The position numbers and the translations under genes were made by a program. A DNA stretch of 64,000 bases from Parasphingopyxis sp. (GTDB lineage: Bacteria; Pseudomonadota; Alphaproteobacteria; Sphingomonadales; Sphingomonadaceae). The stretch covers positions 62,001 to 126,000 of the forward strand of contig NZ_JANQNS010000018.1 of the NCBI RefSeq assembly GCF_028279465.1, in the 5' to 3' direction. Of the stretch, positions 38,836-47,611 are shown piece by piece. The notes beneath the pieces are model-generated. The model was given only the letters and a program-made list of their open reading frames with translations. It ran no database searches and was not told the origin of the DNA. Each line of letters begins with the position of its first letter. Position 1 is the stretch's first letter.

Positions 38836-39478
38836 GGCCCGCATCGCGCTGCCAGGCGCCGGCCTGATAGTCCCAATAGGTCCAGATTTTGGCGCTCGGG
38901 AAACGCGCGCGGATCGCATCGGTCCAGCCCATCGCGGCCAGCCGCCGGAAGGCCGCGCGGCTTTCGGGCTGGGTCAGCGCATCGTCTGCCATCGCGGCGG
39001 GGGAATGCACATCATTGTCGGTCGGGATGACGTTATAGTCGCCGGCAAGGACCACCGGCCGTTCGGTCGCGAACAGCGTTTCGGCGCGCGTCAGCAACCG
39101 TTCCATCCAAGCGAGCTTGTAGTCGAATTTGGGGCCGGGCTGCGGATTGCCATTGGGCAGATAGATGGAGGCGACGATCAGGTCGCCGATCTCGGCTTCG
39201 ATATAGCGGCTCTGCTCGTCCGCATCGTCACCCGGCAGGCCGCGCTGATGTTCGATCGGCTCCGCGCCGCGCCGCAGGATCGCAACGCCGTTAAACCCCT
39301 TCTGACCCAGCCAGACGCCGGTATAGCCGGCCTCCTCGATCGCCTTGACGGGCAATCGGTCTCCATCGCCTTTCAACTCCTGCAGGCACACCACATCGGG
39401 TTTCTGCTCATCGAGCCATTCGACGAGCCGGGGCAGCCGGGCGTTGATGCCGTTCACATTATAGGTCGCGATCTTCAT
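38705..39478 (-). CDS. xth: Exodeoxyribonuclease III
   Basis: 257 residues, AP-endonuclease/ExoIII family: 'NVNGINARLP', 'CLQELK' (Glu metal ligand), 'SIYLPNGNP', 'AGDYNVIPTD', 'WTYWDY' and the C-terminal 'DHTPVWIEL' (Asp-His). It repairs abasic and 3'-blocked ends. Start ATG 39478. Confidence 0.96.
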   Translation of the reverse strand: MKIATYNVNGINARLPRLVEWLDEQKPDVVCLQELKGDGDRLPVKAIEEAGYTGVWLGQKGFNGVAILRRGAEPIEHQRGLPGDDADEQSRYIEAEIGDLIVASIYLPNGNPQPGPKFDYKLAWMERLLTRAETLFATERPVVLAGDYNVIPTDNDVHSPAAMADDALTQPESRAAFRRLAAMGWTDAIRARFPSAKIWTYWDYQAGAWQRDAGLRIDHLMLSPVAADRLVDAGVDKEYRGREKASDHTPVWIELAE

Positions 39479-39530
39479 GGGAAGGCCTTATGCCCCGATA
39501 GCGGTGATGGTGCCAGCCGGGAGGCAAGAT

Positions 39531-40025
39531 TTGATACGCTTGGCGCGCAAAGGGGAACTGGACGCGATCGGCGCGGTCGAAGAATCGGCCGATACGCTGT
39601 TTCGCGGCACGCATCTGGAATGGGCGATCGGCAAATGGCCACCGCCGCGCGATCGCTACGAACGAAGCCTCGGCGAGGACCGGCTATGGGTCTGGGAAGA
39701 GGCGGACCGGATTGCCGGTTTCGTCTGCGCCCATGCCGTGGACGATCTGATCTATATCGACCAGCTCGCCGTCGGCGCCGATTTTCAGGGTCGCGGTATC
39801 GGTCGCAAGCTTATGCAACACGCCATCGCCCATGCAGGCGAGCATGGTACAGCGCTCACACTGATCACCGACCGATTACTTCCCTGGAACATGCCCTTCT
39901 ACGCATCGCTCGGTTTTGCGGAATGGCCGGATCCCTCGCCCGGCATCCAGGCCGAACTCGACGACGAATATGCGGACGGGTTCGATCCCGAAACACGCGT
40001 CGCGATGCTGTTAGAAGCGGATTAG
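39531..40025 (+). CDS. GNAT-family N-acetyltransferase
   Basis: 164 residues from TTG 39531, chosen because GGGAGG (39519-39524) lies 6 bp before it and gives the MIRLA opening; an ATG at 39507 or an earlier start is less supported. Acetyl-CoA loop 'GADFQGRGIGRKLMQ' and C-terminal 'NMPFYASLGF' fit GNAT. The end overlaps the convergent erpA by 4 bp. Confidence 0.85.
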   Translation: MIRLARKGELDAIGAVEESADTLFRGTHLEWAIGKWPPPRDRYERSLGEDRLWVWEEADRIAGFVCAHAVDDLIYIDQLAVGADFQGRGIGRKLMQHAIAHAGEHGTALTLITDRLLPWNMPFYASLGFAEWPDPSPGIQAELDDEYADGFDPETRVAMLLEAD

Positions 40026-40357
40026 ACCGAAAAGCTGGTGCCGCAGCCACAGCCGGACTGGGCGTTCGGATTGTTGACTTGGAACGCCGCGCCGCCGAGA
40101 TTTTCGACGAAATCGACAGAACAGCCGCGCACGAGATCGAGGCTGATCGTATCGACGACGAGCTTCACACCGTCGCGCTCGGCCAGCACATCGTCGTCCT
40201 CGACGCTATCGGCCAGTTCAAACCGGTACTGAAAGCCCGCACAGCCGCCGCCATCGACCGCCAGCCGCAAGATGGCGGGTTTGCCCTGTCGTTCGGCAAT
40301 CGCAGCCACCCGCTCGGCGGCGGAGGGCGTCAGATCGATATCGATCACGTCTGTCAT
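40022..40357 (-). CDS. erpA: Iron-sulfur cluster insertion protein (ErpA/IscA family)
   Basis: 111 residues with the three A-type cysteines Cys39, Cys103 and Cys105 (GGCAG and GCGCG). It passes Fe-S clusters to target enzymes. It belongs to the HesB fold and its short length fits ErpA/IscA. Monocistronic. Confidence 0.93.
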   Translation of the reverse strand: MTDVIDIDLTPSAAERVAAIAERQGKPAILRLAVDGGGCAGFQYRFELADSVEDDDVLAERDGVKLVVDTISLDLVRGCSVDFVENLGGAAFQVNNPNAQSGCGCGTSFSV

Positions 40358-40417
40358 GCGATTAAGATAGGTGAGACTGGCACCGGCGACAAGTTAGCCG
40401 CCCGCAGGCGCGCAAAT

Positions 40418-41083
40418 TTACTGGCTGCCGCCAACCCCGGCACCGGACGTTTCGGTGGCTGTATCGGCCGCCGCCATCTGCGCCAGATAATTGTCGGACG
40501 TCATAAACGGCATCGGGTTAACCGCGCGACCGGAAATGCGCACTTCGTAATGGAGATGGCTGCCCGTGGAGCGGCCTGTGGAGCCCATATGGCCGATCAT
40601 CTGGCCGCGCGTCACCCGAGCACCCGGCTCGACGAGGATGCGAGAAAGATGGCCGTATCGCGTCTGGATTCCACCGCCATGATTGATCTCGACATATTTG
40701 CCGTAGCCGCCAAGCCATTGTGCGCGGCCAACGATACCATCGGCCGTTGCATAGATCGGCGTACCGATCGGAGCCGCCATATCGACGCCATTATGCATCC
40801 GCCGGCCGCCGAGTATCGGATGCGTGCGCATGCCGAAATTGCTGCTCAAGCGATAGCGATCTGTAACCGGTTCGACCGAAGGAATCGCCATAACACCGCG
40901 ACGCTGCCGTTCGTCCTGACGCCAGTTCGCGAACAGCGCACGGACTTCGGACGTTTCCGAAGCTCCGGCATGGCTCTGCGCGGAAGCGGGAACCGCTACG
41001 GCAAATGTCGCGAAAATCGCGACAATTGCATATCCGAACGTCGAAACAAAATGCTTGGGAGCGTTAAGAATATTCGAAATCAT
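40418..41083 (-). CDS. M23 (LytM) family peptidase
   Basis: 221 residues from ATG 41083; an upstream extension is not supported. Signal peptide (about 15-37, ending SAQ). The LytM zinc site is complete: His97 and Asp101 (HNGVD) and His176/His178 (HLH). A murein endopeptidase or division activator in the periplasm. No coiled coil is seen, unlike EnvC. Confidence 0.9.
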   Translation of the reverse strand: MISNILNAPKHFVSTFGYAIVAIFATFAVAVPASAQSHAGASETSEVRALFANWRQDERQRRGVMAIPSVEPVTDRYRLSSNFGMRTHPILGGRRMHNGVDMAAPIGTPIYATADGIVGRAQWLGGYGKYVEINHGGGIQTRYGHLSRILVEPGARVTRGQMIGHMGSTGRSTGSHLHYEVRISGRAVNPMPFMTSDNYLAQMAAADTATETSGAGVGGSQ

Positions 41084-41212
41084 AGCGGTTTTGCGACCCG
41101 TTATTGCCGATTTGCAGCCGAAAAATGCGCGCAAATCGAATGAAACCCTGTGCGGATGAGAGCAAAATCGCCTCTCACCCCCCGTTCTGAGCCGACATTG
41201 TTAATGAACTGT

Positions 41213-42010
41213 CTATCTCGCAAGCGTCATATAGAAATCTCGGGTCAAACCGGCTTGTCGACGCGCCGAGTCGTTGAATGGCGGCTTCAGACGACCGCCA
41301 AAATACCGTTCGACGAGCGTCTGCCAGGTTTGGTGCGGTGCAATATCGAGCGTTTTGCACCGGGATTCGAACCATTTGACGCCGAAAGCCACATGACGGA
41401 CCTCATCGTCCATAATCCGCGCCAAAATCCGCGCCGAAGCGCTATCCCCTGCCCGCTCGAACCGCTCGATCGTCGCCGGCGTCACATCGAGGCCGCGCGC
41501 TTCCAGGACCATCGGCACGATGGCAAGCCGCGCGAGCGGATCGTGCGCAGTGGCTTCCGCCGACTCCCACAGGCCGTCATGGGCCGGCAATGCGCCGTAA
41601 CCGGACCCAAGCGACGCGAGGCGCCGGTCGAGCAAAGCGAAATGCATCGCCTCTTCCGCACCGACGCGCATCCAGTCGTCGGTAAACTCCGACGGAAACG
41701 CGTCACCGAACCGCCCGACCATGTCGAAGGCGAGATCGATCGCGACGAACTCGATATGGGCAAGCGCATGCAACATCGCGATGCGCCCGCGCTCCGAACC
41801 GCCCTTGCCCCGGCGCGGCATCTGCGACGGCGGCAACAGTTCGGGCCGATCGGGCCGCGCGGGGCGGTCCGGCATCGCTTCATCGAAAACATGCGCGAGC
41901 CGCCCGAACCGCCAGTCCCGTACCGCGGTTCGGGCGGCAAATATCTTGTCGCGCGGCTGCGCCGCACGCAGCACGGCCGCAGCGGCAGAGGCGACGCTCG
42001 TCTGCGCCAT
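41213..42010 (-). CDS. DUF455 ferritin-like protein
   Basis: 265 residues. The four-helix di-iron pattern is visible as 'HALAHIEFVAIDLAFD', 'GAEEAMHF' and 'MDDEVRHVAFG' (Glu/His). Function unknown; domain PF04305. Four bp before it on the same strand ends the bacterioferritin comigratory protein gene, so the two may share a message. Confidence 0.85.
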   Translation of the reverse strand: MAQTSVASAAAAVLRAAQPRDKIFAARTAVRDWRFGRLAHVFDEAMPDRPARPDRPELLPPSQMPRRGKGGSERGRIAMLHALAHIEFVAIDLAFDMVGRFGDAFPSEFTDDWMRVGAEEAMHFALLDRRLASLGSGYGALPAHDGLWESAEATAHDPLARLAIVPMVLEARGLDVTPATIERFERAGDSASARILARIMDDEVRHVAFGVKWFESRCKTLDIAPHQTWQTLVERYFGGRLKPPFNDSARRQAGLTRDFYMTLAR

Positions 42011-42014
42011 CGGC

Positions 42015-42485
42015 TTATCCGAGCGCTTTCACTTCCTCGAGCACGGCTTCGGCATGACCGGCGACTTTCACCTTCGGCCACACCTTGGCGACCGTCCCGT
42101 CCGCGTCGATCAGGAAAGTGGCGCGCTGGATACCCATATATTTGCGGCCATACATATTCTTCTCGACCCAGACGCCGAATGCCTCGGTCACCGATCCATC
42201 GGCATCGGTGGCGAGATCGACCTTCAGATCGTGCTTGTCAGCGAATTTCACATGCTTCGCAGGCGGGTCCTTCGACACGCCAACGACCTTGGCGCCGGCC
42301 TTTTCGAAATCGCCGGCAAGATCAGTAAAGGCGATCGCCTCCTTGGTGCAGCCCGGTGTATCGTCCTTGGGATAGAAATAGAGCACAAGCGGCTTGCCGC
42401 GATAGTCGCTGAGTTGCGCCTCGCTCTCGTCGGGCAGTTGCAGCGTCACATCGGGCGCGGCCTGACCTTCCTCGATCATCATCAT
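42015..42485 (-). CDS. bcp: Thioredoxin-dependent peroxiredoxin (Bcp)
   Basis: 156 residues from ATG 42485 with an AAGGAG site before it. Peroxidatic Cys46 in TPGCTKEA. The usual resolving cysteine five residues on is replaced by Ile, so it is the 1-Cys type. The start codon overlaps the glnE stop (ATGA). Reduces peroxides in the cytoplasm. Confidence 0.94.
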   Translation of the reverse strand: MMMIEEGQAAPDVTLQLPDESEAQLSDYRGKPLVLYFYPKDDTPGCTKEAIAFTDLAGDFEKAGAKVVGVSKDPPAKHVKFADKHDLKVDLATDADGSVTEAFGVWVEKNMYGRKYMGIQRATFLIDADGTVAKVWPKVKVAGHAEAVLEEVKALG

Positions 42486-45190
42486 TCTCCTTCGTCCTGA
42501 ATCGGCGCGAGCCTGCGCCATTCGCTGCTCACGCATTGCCGTGCCCCATCATAGTCTGCAACCAGCGCGTCCCAATTTTCCGCGCCGCATCGTTCGGCGA
42601 CGAGCGCGAGGCTCGCCTCGGCAATGCTCTGCGACGACGGCGCGACGAGGCGCAGGGTCACGAGCATTCGCGTCAACAGGTCATGCGCGTCCGCGAAACC
42701 CGGATCGAGCAGCCCGGCCTCGACAAGTTCGGCAATCGCCGCGGGCAATTGCGGATGCAGCCCGATACGCTCACGCAGCTGCAACAGATGGACGCAGAAT
42801 TCGAGATCGACGAGCCCGCCATCGACGAGTTTGACGTCATAGGGGCCTGCCGGCGGCTTATGTTCGGCCATTTCGGCGCGCATGGCCCAGACATCGGCGA
42901 CGAGCTTCGCCGGATCGCGATCCCGGTGCAGGGCCTCGCCAATCATGTGGCGCAGCTCCTTCTGCGCCTCCTCCGGTCCGTAGACGGGCCTAGCGCGGGC
43001 GAGCGCCATATGCTCCCATGTCCAGGCGTTATCGCGGTAATAGGCCGCGAAGCTGTCGAACGAGACGGCCAGCAGGCCCTGCGCGCCCGATGGGCGCAGC
43101 CGCGTATCGATCTCGTACAGGGGACCGGCCGCCGTCGGGACGCTGAGCGCGGCCGTGACCCGCTGAGCGAGCCGCTGGAAATAGGTCGTCGCACCGAGCG
43201 GCCGATCCCCGTCCGACCGGACCGCATGATCGCCGGTGAAGAGATAGACGAGATCGAGATCGGACGCGTGGGTCAACGCCTCGCCGCCGAGCCTGCCGAG
43301 CGCGAGGATCACGAGATCACATCCGTCTATCGTGCCGTGCACCGCCTCGAATTCCGCAATCGCCGCATCGGTCAGCACCGTCAACGCCGCCTCGGCAACC
43401 CGCGCATATCCGCCAGCCACCTCTAGCGGATCGCCCCGCCCCTCGATCAGCTGGACTCCGAGCGCAAAACGTTCTTCGCCGACCAGCTGGCGCATCCGGT
43501 CGAGCATGATCTGATAATCGTCCGAAGCGCCGCGTGACCGCAGCAGCTCGACAAGTTCATCGAGCGGTTCGGGCGGGTCGAGCGCGCTTGCGTCGATCAG
43601 CCCGTCGAACAGCTCGGCATGTCGCGCAAGCTCGTCAGCCAGCGCCGGTGCGTGGCTCAGCACGGCAACGAGCATCCGCCCGAGACCGGGGCGCGCATCG
43701 AGCAGCGTGAAAAGGTTCACGGCGCTCGGCAGCCGGTCCAGCAGCACATCGAAGCGGTTGATCGCGCCGATCGGATCGGGCGAGCGGCCCATCTCAGTCA
43801 TCAGCGCGGGCAGAACCGCTTCCAGCGCCTCGCGCGCGACCGCCGATTGCGTCGACCGCAGCCGGCCCGCGCGCCACCCCTCGATCCGGCGGCGCGCATC
43901 GTCCGGCGCCGTGAAACCGCACCGTTCCAGAATGTCCTCAAGTCGTTCCCGATCGGCCGGCAGCCGGCTCTCCTCCTCATCCTCAAGCTCGTCATAGACC
44001 GCGCCGACATAGGTGACCGGACCCGACAAGCTATCGAGCAGCGCGCCGCCATCCGCCATGCCGTGCAGGCGGGCGACCTGATCGAGCGCGGAGGCCTGTT
44101 CGGGCAGGCTGTGCGTCTGTTGATCCTCGATCATCTGCAGCCGGTGCTCAATCGTCCGGAACAATCGATAGGCATCGCCGAGCCGCTCGGCCTCCTCGGT
44201 GGCGATATGACCATGGGCGGCCAGCCCCGAGAGCGCATCCAGCGTCGCTGGCGCGCGCAACGCGGGCTCGCGCCCGCCATGAATGAGTTGATGAATCTGG
44301 GCGTAGAATTCGATTTCGCGAATGCCGCCACGACCGCGCTTCAAATCATAACCGGGGCCGAATTTTTGCCCCTGTGCATAATGATCGCGAATCCGGTGCG
44401 ACATCGCCCGGATTGCCTTGATCGCGCCGAAATCGAGCGAACGACGCCAGACGAAGGGTTCGATGGCTTTCAAAAAACGGCGGCCAAGCTCGATGTCTCC
44501 GGCAACAGCGCGCGCGCGGATGAACACGGCGCGCTCCCAGCGTTCCGCGCTCGTCTCATAATGCGCGATCGCAGCGCCGAGGGAGAGCGCCATCGGCGTG
44601 ATTTCTGGGGACGGCCGGAGCCGCAGGTCCACGCGAAACACATATCCGTCGCCGGTATGGTCATGCAGTATCTCGACCACGCGCCGACCGAGACGCAAGG
44701 CCGATTGCTGCGGATCCTCCCGTTCCCGACAGGGCAAAGTTTCCGGATCGAACAGGAAAATGAGATCGATATCGGACGAATAGTTGAGCTCGCGGCTGCC
44801 GTGTTTGCCGAGCGCGATCGCGGCGAAGCCCACGGGCTCCGCGTCCGGCAGACGCTCGGCAAAGGCCGCCCGGATCGCCGCTTCGAGGGCGTAATCGGCG
44901 AAGTCGGACAGCAGTGTAACGGTTTCGACGAGATCGAACGCGCCCGATAGATCGCCGATAGCGGCATAGAGCGCGAGTTTCTGCCGATCGCGCCTTAGCG
45001 CGCGGTCGATATCAGACCGGTCCGTCTCAAGGTAAGATGCAAAACCATCGAAATGTGCGGACAGCGAACCCTGCGCGATGCCCGATGCAAATTCGGGATG
45101 GCGGTCGATCAGTCTTTTGAGAAACGGCGCATTGGCACGGGCCCGGTCGAGCGCGGCGGCGATACGGCTTTTGTCATCAGCTTGCGTCAT
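42482..45190 (-). CDS. glnE: Glutamine synthetase adenylyltransferase/deadenylase
   Basis: 902 residues from ATG 45190; the frame is open about 61 codons further but lacks conservation. Two nucleotidyltransferase domains: 'SSDIDLIFLFD' in the N half (deadenylylation) and 'ASDLDLVYLF' in the C half (adenylylation). It controls glutamine synthetase by AMP attachment in response to PII. It is divergent from nepR1. Confidence 0.97.
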   Translation of the reverse strand: MTQADDKSRIAAALDRARANAPFLKRLIDRHPEFASGIAQGSLSAHFDGFASYLETDRSDIDRALRRDRQKLALYAAIGDLSGAFDLVETVTLLSDFADYALEAAIRAAFAERLPDAEPVGFAAIALGKHGSRELNYSSDIDLIFLFDPETLPCREREDPQQSALRLGRRVVEILHDHTGDGYVFRVDLRLRPSPEITPMALSLGAAIAHYETSAERWERAVFIRARAVAGDIELGRRFLKAIEPFVWRRSLDFGAIKAIRAMSHRIRDHYAQGQKFGPGYDLKRGRGGIREIEFYAQIHQLIHGGREPALRAPATLDALSGLAAHGHIATEEAERLGDAYRLFRTIEHRLQMIEDQQTHSLPEQASALDQVARLHGMADGGALLDSLSGPVTYVGAVYDELEDEEESRLPADRERLEDILERCGFTAPDDARRRIEGWRAGRLRSTQSAVAREALEAVLPALMTEMGRSPDPIGAINRFDVLLDRLPSAVNLFTLLDARPGLGRMLVAVLSHAPALADELARHAELFDGLIDASALDPPEPLDELVELLRSRGASDDYQIMLDRMRQLVGEERFALGVQLIEGRGDPLEVAGGYARVAEAALTVLTDAAIAEFEAVHGTIDGCDLVILALGRLGGEALTHASDLDLVYLFTGDHAVRSDGDRPLGATTYFQRLAQRVTAALSVPTAAGPLYEIDTRLRPSGAQGLLAVSFDSFAAYYRDNAWTWEHMALARARPVYGPEEAQKELRHMIGEALHRDRDPAKLVADVWAMRAEMAEHKPPAGPYDVKLVDGGLVDLEFCVHLLQLRERIGLHPQLPAAIAELVEAGLLDPGFADAHDLLTRMLVTLRLVAPSSQSIAEASLALVAERCGAENWDALVADYDGARQCVSSEWRRLAPIQDEGE

Positions 45191-45260
45191 GGCCGCTCCC
45201 GCAAATCCGGCAAATCGCAATTTTATGCAACTTTTTGTGCCAACCCGGCGTTTTATCCGC

Positions 45261-45443
45261 ATGAACGAACGCCCGTCTCTGGACAGCGCTGACACGCATA
45301 GCGGCTCGGACGGCCATCTCGATCTCGGGTTTGGCGCGAAAAGATCGGACGTCGTCAGTGTCTGTCTGCGCAAGGCTTTTCAGGACGATATCGACGAAGA
45401 CGTGCCTGAAGAGTTTGCAAGACTGCTGAAGACGCTGGCTTAG
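45261..45443 (+). CDS. NepR-family anti-sigma factor, copy 1
   Basis: 60 residues. The C-terminal two-helix signature is 'LRKAFQDDIDEDVPEEFARLLKTL', the NepR pattern (compare copy 2 at 47412). NepR binds EcfG until phosphorylated PhyR removes it. It is convergent with ecfG, only 12 bp apart, not upstream as in most NepR-EcfG operons. The N-terminal half is more divergent. Confidence 0.85.
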   Translation: MNERPSLDSADTHSGSDGHLDLGFGAKRSDVVSVCLRKAFQDDIDEDVPEEFARLLKTLA

Positions 45444-45455
45444 GCTGCAACAGGC

Positions 45456-46091
45456 TCAGCGATTGCTGAGATCGTCCACCTCGTTCATGATTTCCTGCAA
45501 CACCGTTTTTTCATCGTCGCTATCATGCTGCTCGCGCGGCTTGAGCTTCCCATCTTCCATGATCGCTTCAAGCGCCGCCCGGCCACGCGCGACGCGGCTC
45601 TTGATCGTGCCGACGGCGCAGCCGCAAATTTCGGCCGCTTCGTCATAAGCAAAGCCGCCAGCGCCGACGAGAATGAGCGCCTCGCGCTGGGTTTCGGGTA
45701 GCTCCATCAGCGCCCGCTGCATATCGCCCAGCTCGACATGACGATCCTGGCTCGCCGGCGCGGCGAGAAGCTTGTCGGCGGTCAGATCATCCCATTCGCC
45801 TTTGAATTTCGAGCGGCGCATCTGGGAGAGGAAGAGATTGCGCAGGATGATGAAAGTCCAAGCGCGCATATTGGTGCCCGCCTGGAAGCGCTCGCGCGCG
45901 GCCCATGCCTTGAGCAGGGTTTCCTGTACGAGGTCGTCGGCCGTATCGCGATTGCCGGACAGGGACCGGCCGAACGCACGCAAATGCGGAATCACCTGGG
46001 CGAGCTGATCCTTGAATTCGGCATCACTGAGCGGGCTCGGCGTCTCGTCCGTTTCGCGCGATTGCTTTGCCTCATTCGGCTTATCCGCCAT
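45456..46091 (-). CDS. ecfG: General stress sigma factor EcfG
   Basis: 211 residues. Region 2 contains 'DLVQETLLKAWAARERFQAGTNMRAWTFIILRNLFLSQMR' and region 4 'LMELPETQREALILVGAGGFAYDEAAEICGCAVGTIKSRVARGR'. EcfG directs stress genes from GGAAC-N16/17-CGTT promoters. The 42-residue extension on the C-terminal side and the N-terminal Ser/Glu tail are common in this group. It lies next to phyR and both nepR copies. Confidence 0.95.
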   Translation of the reverse strand: MADKPNEAKQSRETDETPSPLSDAEFKDQLAQVIPHLRAFGRSLSGNRDTADDLVQETLLKAWAARERFQAGTNMRAWTFIILRNLFLSQMRRSKFKGEWDDLTADKLLAAPASQDRHVELGDMQRALMELPETQREALILVGAGGFAYDEAAEICGCAVGTIKSRVARGRAALEAIMEDGKLKPREQHDSDDEKTVLQEIMNEVDDLSNR

Positions 46092-46190
46092 TCATGCGCC
46101 CCTGCGCCAGTCGACCGACATCCGATGCGACTGGAATACCAACAACTTAGCCTATTCGTATCGGAAGGGCCATATAATCCGCAGGCAATT

Positions 46191-46325
46191 CTATCCGTTC
46201 CAGAACAACAGGCCGAATATAACAATGACCAGCAGCATCGACACGATCAGAATGACGCGCATCATCGGCACGGTTCTCCCGGCGCGCACGCGGTCCTCGG
46301 AGAGATTTGGTCGATCGTCGGTCAT
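46191..46325 (-). CDS. 44-residue single-pass membrane protein in the stress locus
   Basis: ATG 46325, TAG at 46191. A polar N terminus with several Asp/Arg is followed by a single transmembrane segment 'RVILIVSMLLVIVIFGLLF' and a short 'WNG' end. AAGGA stands about 9 bp upstream. It is too small for most gene finders. Located between ecfG and phyR on the same strand. Unknown function; perhaps envelope stress related. Confidence 0.6.
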   Translation of the reverse strand: MTDDRPNLSEDRVRAGRTVPMMRVILIVSMLLVIVIFGLLFWNG

Positions 46326-46387
46326 TCCATATCCTTCTTGTCCTGGCCGCTCGTTATCTGCGGCCGCATTCGAAATTCGTCCGGCGT

Positions 46388-47191
46388 CTAAGCCGGTACC
46401 GTGGTCTGATTGAAAAACAGCGCCTGCGCAATCGCCGTCTTCACCGTCGCATTCTGAAACGGCTTCGTGATCAGAAAGGCCGGCTCCGGACGTTCGCCGG
46501 TTAAGAGCCGTTCGGGAAACGCCGTGATGAAAATGACCGGAACGTCCATTTCGTTCAATATGTCCTGAACGGCATCTATGCCCGAACTGTCGTCGGCAAG
46601 CTGAATATCGGCGAGCACAAGGCCCGGAGCGCGCAGCTCGGCTTCCCGGACAGCTTCGTCCCGAGTCACCGCAATCCCCGTCACATCATGGCCGAGATCG
46701 CGAACGATGGCCTCCAAGTCCATGGCGATGATCGGCTCGTCTTCGATGATCAGCACGCCAGTCTTCAACTGACGTTCGATATCGGCGCGCGCCTCGGCGA
46801 TCAGCGGTTCGATCGCATCGGCCGGACGCTCCAGCAGATAGCCGATATCGCGGCGATCAAAGCCTTCGACATCGGAGAGCAACAGCGCCTGGCGGGAGAC
46901 TTTATCGATCATCGCGAGCCGCGCGCTGGCAATAGCCTCGCGCGCATGCTCATCGGCATGCCTAGGCGCTGCCACATCGGCGATGTCCGTGGACGTCCAT
47001 ACCTCCAGAAAATTCTTGTAGAGCGCCAAACGCGGATCGAAGTCGCTCGGAAAGCGCTCCGGCGCGGCGACGATCGATTCCAGGGTCAGCCGCACAAAGG
47101 CATCGCCCTGTTCCTGATTACCAGTCAGGGCGCGGGAAAAGCGCCGCAGCATCGCAAGATGCGGGGCAAGCTGTTCGCCCAGTGATGCCAT
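46388..47191 (-). CDS. phyR: Response regulator PhyR
   Basis: 267 residues. The N-terminal sigma-like domain (1-140) mimics EcfG, and the C-terminal receiver (about 143-262) holds the phospho-Asp195 (LADIQLAD). When phosphorylated the sigma-like part binds NepR and frees EcfG. Separated from ecfG by the small membrane-protein gene; divergent from nepR2. Confidence 0.95.
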   Translation of the reverse strand: MASLGEQLAPHLAMLRRFSRALTGNQEQGDAFVRLTLESIVAAPERFPSDFDPRLALYKNFLEVWTSTDIADVAAPRHADEHAREAIASARLAMIDKVSRQALLLSDVEGFDRRDIGYLLERPADAIEPLIAEARADIERQLKTGVLIIEDEPIIAMDLEAIVRDLGHDVTGIAVTRDEAVREAELRAPGLVLADIQLADDSSGIDAVQDILNEMDVPVIFITAFPERLLTGERPEPAFLITKPFQNATVKTAIAQALFFNQTTVPA

Positions 47192-47245
47192 GGTTATCGT
47201 CTCCTCGGACCTGCGTCATGTCTGCGTACGCGCTACAGGGAACAT

Positions 47246-47270
47246 AACTCAAGACCAAAGCTGCGGTTCC
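47246..47270 (-). promoter_or_regulatory. Weak EcfG-type promoter candidate for phyR
   Basis: Minus strand: GGAAC (47270-47266), 16 nt, AGTT (47249-47246), one base off CGTT. It lies 55 bp upstream of phyR, which is often autoregulated by EcfG. The single mismatch lowers confidence. Confidence 0.35.
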
Positions 47271-47411
47271 CGTGCGCGGCCAGCAGAACTTCCCGGACGT
47301 AGCGCGCCGCATGGGGCGCTGCGCAGCGGTAGCCGGAATTTCAGAGTTGCGAAATCCGGCCATATGTGACTAGTAATGCCTTGGGTCGGGGGAATTTTCG
47401 AGGGAAACAGA

Positions 47412-47579
47412 TTGGCTTCTGGCGGCAAGACACCGGGCAAGCCTGACGATCGGCCTCAAGGCGGTTCTGGCGATCCATCCAAATCCGATATCGGGGACGC
47501 ATTGCGCTCCGCCTATGAGGACGCCGTCAAGGAAGATATCCCGGCGGAAATGCTCGACCTGCTCGGAAAGTTGGACTGA
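47412..47579 (+). CDS. nepR: NepR anti-sigma factor, copy 2
   Basis: 55 residues from TTG 47412, preferred because GAGGGA (47400-47405) lies 6 bp upstream; ATG 47376 has no such site. The C-terminal helix 'LRSAYEDAVKEDIPAEMLDLLGKL' is the canonical NepR signature and closer to consensus than copy 1. Divergent from phyR and just before the PhyP-like gene, the usual arrangement. Confidence 0.88.
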   Translation: MASGGKTPGKPDDRPQGGSGDPSKSDIGDALRSAYEDAVKEDIPAEMLDLLGKLD

Positions 47580-47611
47580 ACGGACAGGGCCGTTTTCGAA
47601 CGGAAAATGGC

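Noticed and set aside
38735-41143. 802-codon open frame opposite xth, erpA and the M23 gene
   Set aside because: It runs antisense to several genes with clear motifs; the long frame is a result of GC-rich codon use.
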